From JACNKJ01 sp964440095 (GTDB lineage: Bacteria; Krumholzibacteriota; Krumholzibacteriia; JACNKJ01), in NCBI GenBank assembly GCA_964440095.1, contig CAYTPZ010000001.1, positions 124,001 through 188,000 of the forward strand: DNA of 64,000 nucleotides. Reading direction: 5' to 3'. Numbering within the stretch: the first letter of the stretch is position 1; the number at the start of each line of letters is the position of its first letter. Shown here one piece after another: positions 1-9,064 of the stretch. The position numbers and the translations under genes are program-made. The notes beneath the pieces were generated by a model. That model saw only the letters and a list, made by a program, of their open reading frames with translations, was not told the origin of the DNA and did not search any database.

Positions 1-1
1 C

Positions 2-1051
2 GTCCTGAACGTGACGGGAATAAAACCCTACACAGAATTCGCTGGAATCGACCCCCACCCGGGCGCCGGCGTCAGCGAGCGACTGGCCGACGCGCTCTTC
101 ATCTTGCCGCAGGCTTATTACAGCCACCGCTTGAGCGAGAGTCTGGCCCTGGGAATCGGTTTTTACACCCCCTACGGCCTGGCCGTGGAGTGGGAAGACC
201 CCGAGAATTTTTCAGGTCGCAATATCGCCACATTCACCGACCTGAAAACTTTCTTCTTTACACCGACCCTGGCCTGGAAACCGAGTTCTCTCATCTCCAT
301 CGGCGCGGGTCTGAACATCGTCAAGGGACACGTGGAATTGCAGCAGGGCCTGGTGGAGAACATTCCCAACCCGACGGATGTCGGTACGGCGACCATCACC
401 GGAAGCAGTGAAATGGCCTATGGCTTCAATTTCGGACTGCTGGTCAAGCCTCATTCCGCGGTGACTCTGGGACTGAATTACAAATCCCAGATCGACCTGG
501 AATTCTCGGGCGATGCCGAGTTCCTGGCCTACGAAGGCTACGAGGCTGTCATGCCCGTCGACGGCGGTGCTGAAACAGCCATGCCGCTTCCCGCTCTTTA
601 CTCAGCGGGACTCTCAGCCTACCTCACACCCAAGCTGCGCGCCGAGTTCAACTACAACTACACCTTCTGGTCGGCTTTCGAGACTCTCGAGTTCAACTTC
701 CTCGACACACCCGATCTCAACAAGGTTGTCGAAGAGAACTATGAAGACGAGAAGCAGCTTCGTTTGGGACTGGAGTACGAGTATTGCGAATTCATCCACC
801 TTCGTGCGGGTTGGGTTCGCGACACCTCGCCCCAGCCCTCGGCCACAACCGGCCCCGTGCTGCCGGACTCCGATCGCACGGGTTACTCGATCGGCTCAGG
901 TCACCAGCTCAGCCCGAATCTGCACCTCGATACTTACGCGCTCTTCCTCTTCCTGGACGATCGCGAAGTGCGCGACAGCAACGACGGCTACAACGGTGAC
1001 TATCGCAGCTTCACGTTCCTCTTCGGCCTCGGCCTGACCTACCTCTTTTAG
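2..1051 (+). CDS. FadL/OmpP1-family outer-membrane transporter, 5' end cut off by the window
   Basis: C-terminal part (about 349 residues) of a FadL/OmpP1-type outer-membrane beta-barrel, a family that passes hydrophobic compounds such as long-chain fatty acids through the outer membrane. The alternating amphipathic strands, the early phrase LGIGFYTPYGLAVEW, the GAGLNIVKGHVELQQ strand and the aromatic C-terminus ending LGLTYLF are typical. The reading frame is open to base 2, and family members are usually 400-450 residues, so the start and signal peptide lie upstream. A GTG at 11 is in frame but is probably internal. The next gene starts 14 bases after the stop, so the two are probably co-transcribed. 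The actual substrate is unknown. Confidence 0.85.
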   Translation, partial: VLNVTGIKPYTEFAGIDPHPGAGVSERLADALFILPQAYYSHRLSESLALGIGFYTPYGLAVEWEDPENFSGRNIATFTDLKTFFFTPTLAWKPSSLISIGAGLNIVKGHVELQQGLVENIPNPTDVGTATITGSSEMAYGFNFGLLVKPHSAVTLGLNYKSQIDLEFSGDAEFLAYEGYEAVMPVDGGAETAMPLPALYSAGLSAYLTPKLRAEFNYNYTFWSAFETLEFNFLDTPDLNKVVEENYEDEKQLRLGLEYEYCEFIHLRAGWVRDTSPQPSATTGPVLPDSDRTGYSIGSGHQLSPNLHLDTYALFLFLDDREVRDSNDGYNGDYRSFTFLFGLGLTYLF

Positions 1052-1065
1052 AAAGGAGGGCTACC

Positions 1066-2571
1066 TTGAAGAAATTAACTTTCATTCTCGCTTTGACGGG
1101 TGCCCTGCTCATGGCAGGGTGCTCTCTCTTCGCTCCTGAAGAGTTCACCTTGGATCCCCCGCCGGTGGATTCAGGAACGGCTGATTTCAGCGTTTACGTT
1201 TCCATCGGTAACAGCTTGACCGCTGGATATCAGAGCGGCGCACTCTATGAATCCACGCAGCAGTACGGCTATGCCATGCAGCTTGCCGATGCCATGGGCG
1301 TCGCGTCTTTCGAGGTTCCCTGGATCGCCGATCCCGGCATCTACGACGCGGATCTTAAGCTGGGTCATTTGCAGGTTGTCTTCGACGACGAGGGCAACGC
1401 GGGACTGGCGCCCATTCTCTGGCCCGAGGAAATCGTCGATCCCGCGCAGCTGCTGCTGAACGCCGGCTACGTGGGTCCCTACCACAACCTGGGCGTGCCG
1501 GGGGCGACGACCTTCGACATGCTCCACGCGATGGATCAGAACAGCTGCTACACCGCGCAGCTCGGTGAGCCCAACGCCTACTTCGACATGATCCTGCGCA
1601 ACGAGGGCTTCGACTGGACGCTCTTCGGCGCCGACTCCACCAACCTGGCCGTTGTGGATCAGGCGAAGTTGGCCGATCCCACTTTCGTGAGTGTCTGGAT
1701 CGGCAATAACGAACTGTTGATGCCGGCCACCGCGGGCGAGGGAACGCCCTTCTATCTCGCAACGAACTTCGAGGATCTCTACTCGGATGTTCTCGGCGGT
1801 CTCGTTACGGATCTTCCCGACGCCAAGTTCGTCACGGCGGATCTGCCCTACGTGACCTCGATCCCCTTCTTCACGACCGTTCCATGGTTCGTGATCGACC
1901 CCGATCAGAACCCTGTGGATGGGGATGGAAATCCCGACAACGGCATTCAGTTCGTGGGTCTCTTGGCCGAAGAAGGAACCGATTCCCTACTCGCCAGTGG
2001 CGATTTGGTCTGCTTGACCTTGCTCAGCTATGACAGCGACAGCAATGGCGTCCCCGACTTGAATGAGGGACTGGGAATTCCCGACGAGGTTCTCATCGAA
2101 CTGCTTAAGTCGGGCGGAATGACGTATGAAGAGGCCACCGCGGCACTCCCGTTGGCTTTCCCGCACCATGGAAGCGAGATTCCTGGCGGGCTTACTCTTG
2201 TCGCCACGGAAGTTGCGTCCATCCTTGAAGCCACCGATAACTACAACACCGTCATCCACTCGGTGGCCGATGGTCTTGGCGTTCCGGTTGTCGAGGTCAA
2301 CGAGTACTTTCAGGATGTGTCTGTAAACGGCGCCGAATACAACGGCGAAGAATACACCACGACCTTCGTGACCGGTGGGCTCTTCAGCCTCGACGGTGTT
2401 CATCCTTCGAACGTCGGCTATGCGCTGATCGCAGAGAAGTTCATCGAGACCATCAATGAGGCCTATGGATCGAATCTGTCGGCCGCAACCATGCCCACCG
2501 TGCCTCGGAGCACGACCGAAATTGACGGTCTGCCCACTTTACCTGCACGATTCCCGGGTATGCCGTTCTAA
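1066..2571 (+). CDS. SGNH/GDSL-family hydrolase, predicted lipoprotein
   Basis: A 501-residue predicted lipoprotein esterase or lipase of the SGNH/GDSL superfamily. It begins with a signal peptide and lipobox LMAGC (Cys19). The nucleophile block is GNSLTAG with Ser50, the WIGNNE motif near residue 215 supplies the oxyanion Asn, and the DGVHPSN motif near the C-terminus supplies Asp443 and His446. The start is TTG at 1066, preceded by a strong AAAGGAGG ribosome site. It lies just downstream of the FadL-type porin gene and ahead of a strong terminator, so the pair may form a lipid hydrolysis and uptake unit. That pairing is an inference and the substrate is unknown. Confidence 0.85.
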   Translation: MKKLTFILALTGALLMAGCSLFAPEEFTLDPPPVDSGTADFSVYVSIGNSLTAGYQSGALYESTQQYGYAMQLADAMGVASFEVPWIADPGIYDADLKLGHLQVVFDDEGNAGLAPILWPEEIVDPAQLLLNAGYVGPYHNLGVPGATTFDMLHAMDQNSCYTAQLGEPNAYFDMILRNEGFDWTLFGADSTNLAVVDQAKLADPTFVSVWIGNNELLMPATAGEGTPFYLATNFEDLYSDVLGGLVTDLPDAKFVTADLPYVTSIPFFTTVPWFVIDPDQNPVDGDGNPDNGIQFVGLLAEEGTDSLLASGDLVCLTLLSYDSDSNGVPDLNEGLGIPDEVLIELLKSGGMTYEEATAALPLAFPHHGSEIPGGLTLVATEVASILEATDNYNTVIHSVADGLGVPVVEVNEYFQDVSVNGAEYNGEEYTTTFVTGGLFSLDGVHPSNVGYALIAEKFIETINEAYGSNLSAATMPTVPRSTTEIDGLPTLPARFPGMPF

Positions 2572-2585
2572 TCGCTTCTATCTAC

Positions 2586-2619
2586 AAAAAGGGCTGCTCC
2601 CCCAGGAGCAGCCCTTTTT
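2586..2619. terminator. Bidirectional intrinsic terminator
   Basis: A perfect GC-rich inverted repeat GGGCTGCTCC / GGAGCAGCCC has five A's on its left and a T-run on its right, so it can terminate on both strands. It sits between the converging GDSL-lipoprotein gene and the minus-strand chain that ends at 2636. Confidence 0.93.
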
Positions 2620-2635
2620 GTATTAATCGACTTCG

Positions 2636-3244
2636 CTACCGATACTTTGCTTTCGATTTCTTCAGCTCAAGTTCCCTATTCAACCTTTCCTCGATGCTGA
2701 GGCTTTCCACATAGTTCAGCATAAGGCCATAGGTCTCGATGAGATTCTCTTTTTCCGCATTGTCCAAAACACGAAGACGTCTCATGCTCGGCAGGAAAAA
2801 TTGAACTGTGAGATTTGAGTTCATCATGCCCAATTGCGTGGCTCGTTTCGCCTGTCTTGGCAATTCAATGTAAACGTTGATGAAGTTGCGGCTCGCTTCA
2901 ACGACCTCGGCAAATCTATACAACTCCGGTAATCGGTAGAGACATGTTCGGCAAGTGTGATCAAAAAGGTAGAAGGCCAGTGGAACTCCGGTCTCCCTAG
3001 ATATCTGAATGGACAGGTCAATGTTATCATAGAAATATACCTGATCCTCATGGACTCGAATGCGACCTTCCTGGATGAAACTGATCTTGGGATCCAGATT
3101 CGAATTCTTGTTGCTGATGGAATTCTGATCGTAGATCCACTGGCGGTACTCATGCCCCTTGTACCAGAGGCTGTCCCTTTCAGACGTGGCCGCAAAGATC
3201 AGTGTGGGCATGATCAGAACTAGAATGAGCAGAAGCCGTCGCAT
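2636..3244 (-). CDS. Exported thioredoxin-fold-like protein with CxxC motif
   Basis: About 202 residues, beginning with a hydrophobic signal (RRLLLILVLIMPTLIFA), then a thioredoxin-like segment with the redox motif CRTC (Cys98/Cys101) after a predicted beta strand (PLAFYLF), as in DUF255/thioredoxin_7-type proteins. No further domain was recognised. ATG at 3244 was chosen because it gives a clean signal peptide and has GAGG seven bases upstream; an in-frame TTG at 3292 would extend the protein by 16 residues. It follows holA after a 72-base gap and is the last gene before the terminator. A periplasmic thiol-disulfide role is inferred only from the CxxC. Confidence 0.65.
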   Translation of the reverse strand: MRRLLLILVLIMPTLIFAATSERDSLWYKGHEYRQWIYDQNSISNKNSNLDPKISFIQEGRIRVHEDQVYFYDNIDLSIQISRETGVPLAFYLFDHTCRTCLYRLPELYRFAEVVEASRNFINVYIELPRQAKRATQLGMMNSNLTVQFFLPSMRRLRVLDNAEKENLIETYGLMLNYVESLSIEERLNRELELKKSKAKYR

Positions 3245-3316
3245 GATTAACCTCGTGAAAGCGTTATTGTTGAGGGAAAGGAATATAGACAACAGACAGG
3301 CGATTCCACAAGTTCC

Positions 3317-4345
3317 CTAAGAACTTAGAATTCTTCCACTTATGGACTCAAGTAAAGTGCTTTCCATAAGCATACGCCGCTGATGCTTGTTCACTCGCCT
3401 TAGTTTGGCATCCAATTTCTGAAGATTCAGGATCCAGGCGAGGATCTCCCGGCGAGAACTTTTCCCAGCCCTTTCCATGGCCTTTCGATTTGCAAAAGGA
3501 TGCCCCCCCATCCTATCCAGAACGGCTCCCTGGGGCAGCCCCATGTCCATGAGAGCCCTGGCCTTGAAAACCTGAGTCATATTCGAGGCCAGAAGTCCCA
3601 TGAGGGCGGGAGGCTCATGCTCCCCGGAATCCAGAAGGTCACTCAGAACCTTCAGCAACTGTTTTTCTCGCCCACGCAATAGGTTGTCGGTGAGGCGAAA
3701 GATGTCCAGATCCGGATGAACGGCCACAAGCTTTTCCACCTGGATAGGCTCCAGCCGTCCAGCAGGCCCCACGACCAAGGCCAGCTTTTCAATCTCTGAA
3801 GCGATATCGCCGGGATCGGGAGGAAGACGATCCACCAGCATTCCAGGCACCTGTGGATGAAAATCCAAGTCTTTGCTTCTCAGGTTTGCCCGCGTCCAAT
3901 CTTCCAGAGCTTTGCCTTTTAGCGCGTTGAACTTCATCGCAAAACCCTTGGCCTTGGCGATTCTATTCTTGGCTGCCATGAGTTGAGTCAGATTGGGAGC
4001 CGAGATGCACAGAATACTGGGGCCGGGGCTCTCCTCCAAGAATGAGTTCAATGAATCCTTGAGAGCAACACTAATGGCGCCAGGCACCTCGAAGTGCACA
4101 AGCTTGGGTCCATCAAAGAAGGAATAGTTGCGCAGCAGGGCTTCCAGGTCTTCCCAACGCGTTCTGATATCCAGGCGGCGGTATTCGAATCCCGTGCTGG
4201 GATCGATATCCAGCTGGCTGCGAAGCAGGGCAACAGCCTCGGCCACAATCCAGGGTTGCTCCCCCGTGAAGAGGTAGTATGGACGTTTTTCCTTATCGAG
4301 ATCCTTGCGCAAAGGCTCCAGGGGCATTCCACTTCCGGCCGCCAT
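3317..4345 (-). CDS. holA: DNA polymerase III delta subunit
   Basis: 342-residue clamp-loader delta subunit, which opens the beta sliding clamp for the replicase. Family hallmarks are the N-terminal YYLFTGEQPWIVAEA segment (degenerate P-loop region), the FFDGPKLVHFEVP strand, the helical DIFRLTDNLLRG segment and the C-terminal collar ending in LESTLLESISGR. The ATG at 4345 overlaps the lptE stop as TAATG, so translation is probably coupled; a GTG two codons upstream is possible. The lptE-holA pair is conserved in many Gram-negative bacteria, including E. coli, which supports both assignments. Confidence 0.92.
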   Translation of the reverse strand: MAAGSGMPLEPLRKDLDKEKRPYYLFTGEQPWIVAEAVALLRSQLDIDPSTGFEYRRLDIRTRWEDLEALLRNYSFFDGPKLVHFEVPGAISVALKDSLNSFLEESPGPSILCISAPNLTQLMAAKNRIAKAKGFAMKFNALKGKALEDWTRANLRSKDLDFHPQVPGMLVDRLPPDPGDIASEIEKLALVVGPAGRLEPIQVEKLVAVHPDLDIFRLTDNLLRGREKQLLKVLSDLLDSGEHEPPALMGLLASNMTQVFKARALMDMGLPQGAVLDRMGGHPFANRKAMERAGKSSRREILAWILNLQKLDAKLRRVNKHQRRMLMESTLLESISGRILSS

Positions 4346-4863
4346 TACCACTCTCCAAAAATACCGTTGAGGATGTCTTCCACCACTTGCTCGCGAACCT
4401 GGGTTTCGGCATCTTCGCGAGTGAGGAATTCTCCCCCCTCACTTCCCTCCACATAGAACGTGGCCTGAGCGCGAATGGATCGCTCCCAACTTTCCGGAAG
4501 ATCATCACGCCCGACGACCTGAACCTGAAAAGAGGTTCGCAAGGTCAGGGACAGTCGATACTCCTCCGCCGACCCAGCCAAAGTGGAAAAGGAAATGTTT
4601 TCTTCGTATTCGTTGATAGTCGCTTCCAGCAGGAAATCCGCAGCAATATTGTCTGGGATGATATCGAGCAGACCGTCCTGTTCGATGGCATCGCGCAAGA
4701 GTTCGGTCATTTCAAGCTCGAGGCCTGCCTGACTGGATTCGTTGCTCATGAGCGGAATGGCAACGGTTCCCCGAAGGGACCTGTCGCGGCTGCTGGTGTT
4801 GTAGTAGGAGCACGCCACTGTAAACAGCAAGAGGCATAGTGCTGCAAAGAGCAGCGGCCGCAT
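4345..4863 (-). CDS. lptE: LPS-assembly lipoprotein LptE
   Basis: 172 residues with a lipoprotein signal ending VAC (Cys18) followed by SYYNTSS, then a region matching the LptE fold: VAIPLMSNESSQ, ELTEL-like helix, AADFLLEATINEY strand and a C-terminal helix rich in Glu/Gln. LptE plugs LptD and helps insert LPS in the outer leaflet. The gene is linked to holA by a TAATG overlap and to the upstream regulator gene by another TAATG overlap. Sequence identity in this family is low, so the call rests on the lipobox, length and the conserved lptE-holA order. Confidence 0.85.
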   Translation of the reverse strand: MRPLLFAALCLLLFTVACSYYNTSSRDRSLRGTVAIPLMSNESSQAGLELEMTELLRDAIEQDGLLDIIPDNIAADFLLEATINEYEENISFSTLAGSAEEYRLSLTLRTSFQVQVVGRDDLPESWERSIRAQATFYVEGSEGGEFLTREDAETQVREQVVEDILNGIFGEW

Positions 4864-6272
4864 TATTCTTCTTTGCCGATTCCGTAACTTTTCAAGCGAT
4901 AGCGCAGCTTGTCTCGGCCGAGACCCAAGAGGGCCGCCGATCGGCTTTGATTGCCTTCGCTCTTGTTCAGAGCTTTTTCGATAAGATCCACTTCCAGAGA
5001 TTTTACGATCTCCTCCAGATCAACGCCGCTCTCGGGCAACGGCTCCTCCATGATTCGACGTATGCGCTCCCCGGGCGTTTCGCTGCTCAGGGCGAGGTTT
5101 TGGCCCAGGGCCATTCTCAAGGACTCGGGTCCGATCTGGTCGCCCGTGTCCATGAGCACCATGCGCTCCACTAGGTTCTTGAGCTCGCGGACATTGCCCG
5201 GCCAATCGTACTCCATGAGAATGCGTCTGGCTTCCTCATTCAGATCCATACTACGACGATTGAAGCGTCCAACGTAGTCTTTTCCGAAGAATTGAATCAA
5301 GGGAAGGATGTCTTCGCGGCGCTCCCGAAGGGGTAGTATCCTGATGGGCACCACGTTGAGCCTGTAGAAGAGATCCGCCCGGAAACGCTTGTGGGCCACC
5401 TGCTCATGAAGATCCTGATTGGTGGCCGAGACGATGCGAACATCCACTTGCATGTCCTTGGTGCCACCGACCCGGCGGAAGATCTTGTTTTCATGAAAAC
5501 GCAGGAGTTTCACCTGCAGGGCCAAGCTCATTTCACCGATTTCATCGAGAAACAGAGTACCGCCCTTGGCCACCTCGACCAGGCCGATCTTAGCCTCACG
5601 AGCGTCGGTGAAGGCCCCCACCTCGTGACCAAAAAGTTCATTTTCCAGAAGTTCCGAGGGAATCGAAGCGCAATTGAGTTCCAGGAAGGGCTTGTCGCGA
5701 CGAGGGCTCAGATCGTGAATGAGCCTGGCGATGATCTCCTTGCCGGTTCCGCTTTCGCCGGTAATGAGCACGGTGGTGTCCCGGCTCATGGCCACCTGGG
5801 CCGACTGCTCGTAGACCTCGGTCATGGCCTGGCTTTGAAGCTTGTAGAAGCTCAGGCCGCTACCTGTTCTGAATTTCCGATGCTGCTCAAGCAATTCTGT
5901 TTCCGAGCGATTATAATCGAGAATCGCCTCCACGGAACCTGCAAGTTTTTCCATGGAAATGGGCTTAGACACAAAGTCGCAAACTCCGGCCTTCATGGCT
6001 CGCATGCCAAGATCAAGATCCGCAAGGCTCGACAGCAGTATGACGGGAAGCCGTGAATCCGCCTTGAAGACCTGTTCCAGAGTGGTGTCCAGCTCATCTT
6101 CGCGACCGGTGATATCCAGGATGAGAAGGCTGGGGTCGGCCATTTCAAGGCTGGTTTGCAAATCCTCGGGGTATTCGCTGGCGATGACCTGGCGCCGCTT
6201 GGAACCGAGACTGTTCTCGAGAAGGCGCTGGATCGACTCCTGGTTGTCGATGACCAGTATGACGTCCTGCAA
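4863..6272 (-). CDS. Sigma54-dependent response regulator (NtrC family)
   Basis: 469-residue enhancer-binding protein. The receiver domain spans residues 1-120 with phospho-acceptor Asp53 and Lys103. The AAA+ core has Walker A GESGTGKE (172-179), the sigma54-contact loop GAFTDA (219-224, canonical GAFTGA), Walker B FLDE around 241-244 and an arginine-rich sensor region. A Fis-type helix-turn-helix occupies about 441-465. It would be phosphorylated by a histidine kinase, which is not in the window. It overlaps lptE by one base and lies nine bases downstream of a nucleotide-sugar epimerase gene. A textbook -24/-12 promoter precedes the polysaccharide export operon at 40.2 kb, a plausible but unproven target. 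Confidence 0.93.
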   Translation of the reverse strand: MQDVILVIDNQESIQRLLENSLGSKRRQVIASEYPEDLQTSLEMADPSLLILDITGREDELDTTLEQVFKADSRLPVILLSSLADLDLGMRAMKAGVCDFVSKPISMEKLAGSVEAILDYNRSETELLEQHRKFRTGSGLSFYKLQSQAMTEVYEQSAQVAMSRDTTVLITGESGTGKEIIARLIHDLSPRRDKPFLELNCASIPSELLENELFGHEVGAFTDAREAKIGLVEVAKGGTLFLDEIGEMSLALQVKLLRFHENKIFRRVGGTKDMQVDVRIVSATNQDLHEQVAHKRFRADLFYRLNVVPIRILPLRERREDILPLIQFFGKDYVGRFNRRSMDLNEEARRILMEYDWPGNVRELKNLVERMVLMDTGDQIGPESLRMALGQNLALSSETPGERIRRIMEEPLPESGVDLEEIVKSLEVDLIEKALNKSEGNQSRSAALLGLGRDKLRYRLKSYGIGKEE

Positions 6273-6281
6273 AATCCCTCC

Positions 6282-7226
6282 CTAAATCGCGGTCAGTGAT
6301 TTCTGGTACCACTGAATGGTACGCGTCAACCCGTCCTCGAAAGACATGACGGGTTCGTAGCCGATCAACTCGCGAGCACGATCAATGTTGGCACTTGAAT
6401 GGGGAACATCACCGGGTCGCTTGGGTCCGAACTTGGGTTCGATATCCACACCCAGAGTCTTTCGAATCTGCTCGTAGAGATAGAGGACCGAATAGGATCC
6501 ACCGCATGCCACGTTGACCGTCTGCCCCTGAGTTTTAGGTGCCGACAAGGCCTTGAGATTTCCTGCGACCACGTTGGCCACGTAGGTGAAATCTCGAGTG
6601 TGACTGCCGTCACCATCTATGACAGGCGCTTCTCCTCTAAGCAGATGAGCTAGAAAAATGGGAAGAACCGCCGCATAGGGGGAATCCGGATCCTGTCGCT
6701 CACCAAACACGTTGAAGTATCGAATGGTCAAAGTTTCCAGCCCATAGACTTCCCAGAAGGCGCGGCAATAATGCTCGCCAACCAACTTGGCCACCGCGTA
6801 GGGCGATAGAGGCTTGGGCGTGATTTCTTCGTGCTTGGGAGTAATCTCAGTATCTCCATAGGCTGAACTGCTGCCGGCGTAGACGACTCGTTTCACGTCG
6901 GCATCTCTGGCGGCCACGAGCAGATTCAGGGTTCCGTTGGCGTTGTTGTCATGACTTCCCACTGGATCTTCCACCGAACGGGGCACGGAAGCCAGGGCCG
7001 CTTCATGAAGGACATAATCCTGCCCTTCAATGGCGGCACCAATTTCATCGGAACGACGGAGATCTCCTTTGACAAAAGTGATCTTCCCTCGAATAGACTC
7101 GAGGTTATGTTCATATCCCGTTGATAGATTGTCGAATATGGTAACGTCATCTCCTTGGGCGACCAGGGCCTCCGCAAGGTGGCTTCCGATGAATCCCGCT
7201 CCGCCGCTAATGAGTACTCGCGCCAT
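6282..7226 (-). CDS. UDP-sugar 4-epimerase-like SDR (WbpP/VipB type)
   Basis: 314-residue extended short-chain dehydrogenase acting on a UDP-sugar. It shows the NAD-binding GAGFIGS motif (residues 10-15 area), FDNLSTGY..N after the second strand, the Ser triad GSSSAYG (119-124) and the catalytic Tyr143-x3-Lys147. The FDNLSTG and NVFGERQDPDSPYAAVLP phrases resemble UDP-N-acetylglucosamine(-uronate) C4 epimerases such as WbpP, VipB and WbgU. It is nine bases from the downstream regulator gene and eight bases from the UDP-sugar dehydrogenase upstream, a pairing known from Vi-antigen-like pathways. Exact substrate is inferred; UDP-glucose 4-epimerase is an alternative. Confidence 0.82.
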   Translation of the reverse strand: MARVLISGGAGFIGSHLAEALVAQGDDVTIFDNLSTGYEHNLESIRGKITFVKGDLRRSDEIGAAIEGQDYVLHEAALASVPRSVEDPVGSHDNNANGTLNLLVAARDADVKRVVYAGSSSAYGDTEITPKHEEITPKPLSPYAVAKLVGEHYCRAFWEVYGLETLTIRYFNVFGERQDPDSPYAAVLPIFLAHLLRGEAPVIDGDGSHTRDFTYVANVVAGNLKALSAPKTQGQTVNVACGGSYSVLYLYEQIRKTLGVDIEPKFGPKRPGDVPHSSANIDRARELIGYEPVMSFEDGLTRTIQWYQKSLTAI

Positions 7227-7234
7227 ATCGGCTC

Positions 7235-8542
7235 CTAAAGTGAGAATATCTTGGGAGAATCGAATCCCTTGTATGCGTTACGAGTGTCGACGATGAGAGG
7301 CAAATTCTGGAGCAGCGCGCTGTAATCCACGCCGTCATGGGCGGTCACCACCACAGCAAGATCTACCTCCGCCAAGGCGGCGGTGTCCAGTTCGCAACGA
7401 GGCACTTCGATGATCTCGGGAATCTCTCCCGGGATCCAGTTGTCGTGGAAACAGACTTCTGCACCCTTAGCCTGAAGTAGCTTGATGATGTCCAGCGCCG
7501 GACTCTCACGATAATCATCAATGTTGTTTTTGTAGGCGATGCCCAGGACCAGAACCTTCGAGCCGTTGAGAGACTTCCTCTGGGAGTTCAATGCTTCGGT
7601 GCAACGATCCAAAACGTGATCGGGCATGTGACCGTTGATCTCGCCGGCCAATTCGATGAAGCGAGCTTCGAATCCGTGCAGTCGAGCTTTCCAACTGAGA
7701 TAGAAGGGGTCGATGGGAATGCAATGTCCCCCAAGGCCCGGCCCCGGATAGAAGGGCATGAAGCCGAAGGGTTTGGTTGCCGCCGCATCGATCACTTCCC
7801 AGACGTTGATGTTCATGCGGCTGCAGATTAGCGCAATCTCGTTCACCAGACCGATGTTCACGGCGCGGAAGGTATTCTCGAGAAGCTTCACAGTTTCAGC
7901 CACGCGACTTGAGGAAACAGGCACGACGTTTTCAAGCGCCGCCCCGTAAAGAGTCGCTGCGATCTCCGTGCAATTGGGCGTGATGCCCCCCACTACTTTG
8001 GGAATGTTCTTGGTGTTGTAGGTTGGGTTGCCAGGATCCACACGCTCGGGACTGAAGGCCAGGAAAAAGTCCTCGCCGGTTCGCCGTCCACCCTCTTCAA
8101 GCAGTGGCAGAATGACTTCGTCGGTGGTACCGGGATAGGTGGTGCTCTCAAGAATGACCAGAGTTCCGGGACTCATATATCGGGCTATCTGTTCAGTTGC
8201 CGAAACGATGTATGAGATATCAGGATCGCGGGTTTTGCCCAGAGGCGTGGGCACCGCAATGTTGATGGTATCGGCCTCGGCGATGTTCTCGAAATCGCTG
8301 AAGGCGGACAGCAGGCCCTTCTCAACCAAGGGCGCCATACGTTCTGTGGGGACGTCCTGGATATAACTCTCTCCGGCCATGAGCTGGGCGACTTTATCTT
8401 CGCTCACATCGAATCCAAGCACCTTGAAACCGGCCTCGGCCAGCTCAACCGCCAGGGGCAGGCCCACATATCCCAATCCCACCACGGCACAGGTGGCCTG
8501 TCGGGCGGCAATCTTTTCACGCAGCACTTCACTATGATTCAT
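7235..8542 (-). CDS. wbpA: UDP-N-acetyl-D-glucosamine 6-dehydrogenase (WbpA-like)
   Basis: 435-residue NAD-dependent UDP-sugar dehydrogenase oxidising C6 of UDP-GlcNAc to the uronate. It shows VVGLGYVGLPLA (residues 20-31), LESTTYPGTTDEV (131-143), FSPERVDPGN, the invariant Lys segment ENTFRAVNIGLVNE and the catalytic Cys274 in GLGGHCIPIDP. The run FGFMPFYPGPGLGGH is typical of the WbpA branch rather than of Ugd. ATG 8542 starts exactly before the Rossmann domain and has AGGGG upstream; the open frame continues farther upstream but overlaps another gene. It pairs with the epimerase downstream and with WbpB/D/E-like genes at 32-42 kb. Confidence 0.88.
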   Translation of the reverse strand: MNHSEVLREKIAARQATCAVVGLGYVGLPLAVELAEAGFKVLGFDVSEDKVAQLMAGESYIQDVPTERMAPLVEKGLLSAFSDFENIAEADTINIAVPTPLGKTRDPDISYIVSATEQIARYMSPGTLVILESTTYPGTTDEVILPLLEEGGRRTGEDFFLAFSPERVDPGNPTYNTKNIPKVVGGITPNCTEIAATLYGAALENVVPVSSSRVAETVKLLENTFRAVNIGLVNEIALICSRMNINVWEVIDAAATKPFGFMPFYPGPGLGGHCIPIDPFYLSWKARLHGFEARFIELAGEINGHMPDHVLDRCTEALNSQRKSLNGSKVLVLGIAYKNNIDDYRESPALDIIKLLQAKGAEVCFHDNWIPGEIPEIIEVPRCELDTAALAEVDLAVVVTAHDGVDYSALLQNLPLIVDTRNAYKGFDSPKIFSL

Positions 8543-8564
8543 TTGGATATCCCCTAATCCATAC

Positions 8565-8873
8565 TCAATCTTCGTCTTGCGCCTCTCCAGAGGCCCTGTA
8601 TTCCTCCAGGAGGGCCCGGAAGAAAAGGAAAAATCGACGAAGCAAAAGCAGGGTGATGAGAGCGATGACGATGGGCAAGATCCGCGCCCAAAAACGGAGA
8701 TTCGCAAAGGCCGGAGAGGACATCATTCGCAGGGAAACCACGAGCAGGATTATGAGGGCGATCAGCAGGAATAGCTGAATGACTCCTTGGGCCACCAGGG
8801 CCCCCATGGCTTCTTTGCGATTGTAGGGAGCCTCGAAATTGAAGCGGCGTGGCCATGGCCTACGCTGCCTCAT
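8565..8873 (-). CDS. Small two-helix membrane protein, unknown function
   Basis: 102 residues with a basic N-terminus (RQRRPWPRRF), two hydrophobic stretches (QLFLLIALIILLVVSL and ILPIVIALITLLLL) and an acidic C-terminus. No family was recognised. The ATG shares the sequence ATGA with the stop of the upstream small gene, so translation is probably coupled, which argues that both short genes are real. A second open frame (8554-8856) over the same DNA lacks this coupling and looks like a shadow. Confidence 0.6.
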   Translation of the reverse strand: MRQRRPWPRRFNFEAPYNRKEAMGALVAQGVIQLFLLIALIILLVVSLRMMSSPAFANLRFWARILPIVIALITLLLLRRFFLFFRALLEEYRASGEAQDED

Positions 8874-9058
8874 GATCGATTGTCCTTGGAGTGGTCCTTG
8901 CCTTTGTCATCGAGTACTTCGAAGTCGGCATCCTGAACTTGTTCTCCTCGGAATCGCGGATCATCCGGAACCTCATTTCTTTCTCGCCCCATTATCCATG
9001 GGCGAAGAAGGAAACGCCAACCGGCAACACCGGCGAGGAGGAGTAAGAGAAACTTCAT
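8870..9058 (-). CDS. Small single-pass membrane protein, unknown function
   Basis: 62 residues starting with a transmembrane or signal-anchor helix (KFLLLLLAGVAGWRFLL) followed by a charged tail (DDPRFRGEQVQDADFEVLDDKGK). No family was recognised. ATG codons occur at 9061 and 9058, only four to seven bases after the 3' end of tRNA-Arg, and no Shine-Dalgarno sequence is visible, so the message might be leaderless after tRNA processing. An in-frame start farther upstream would lie inside the tRNA and is unlikely. The stop overlaps the next start as ATGA. Confidence 0.5.
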   Translation of the reverse strand: MKFLLLLLAGVAGWRFLLRPWIMGRERNEVPDDPRFRGEQVQDADFEVLDDKGKDHSKDNRS

Positions 9059-9064
9059 CATAGG

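Noticed and set aside
8543..8707. N-terminal extension of the UDP-sugar dehydrogenase
   Set aside because: It overlaps the small membrane-protein gene and adds a Cys/Ser-rich stretch before the Rossmann motif, without family support.
8554..8856. Alternative 100-codon frame over the two-helix membrane protein
   Set aside because: Arg/Pro/His-rich composition and no coupling to neighbours; the other frame has clear membrane helices and ATGA coupling.
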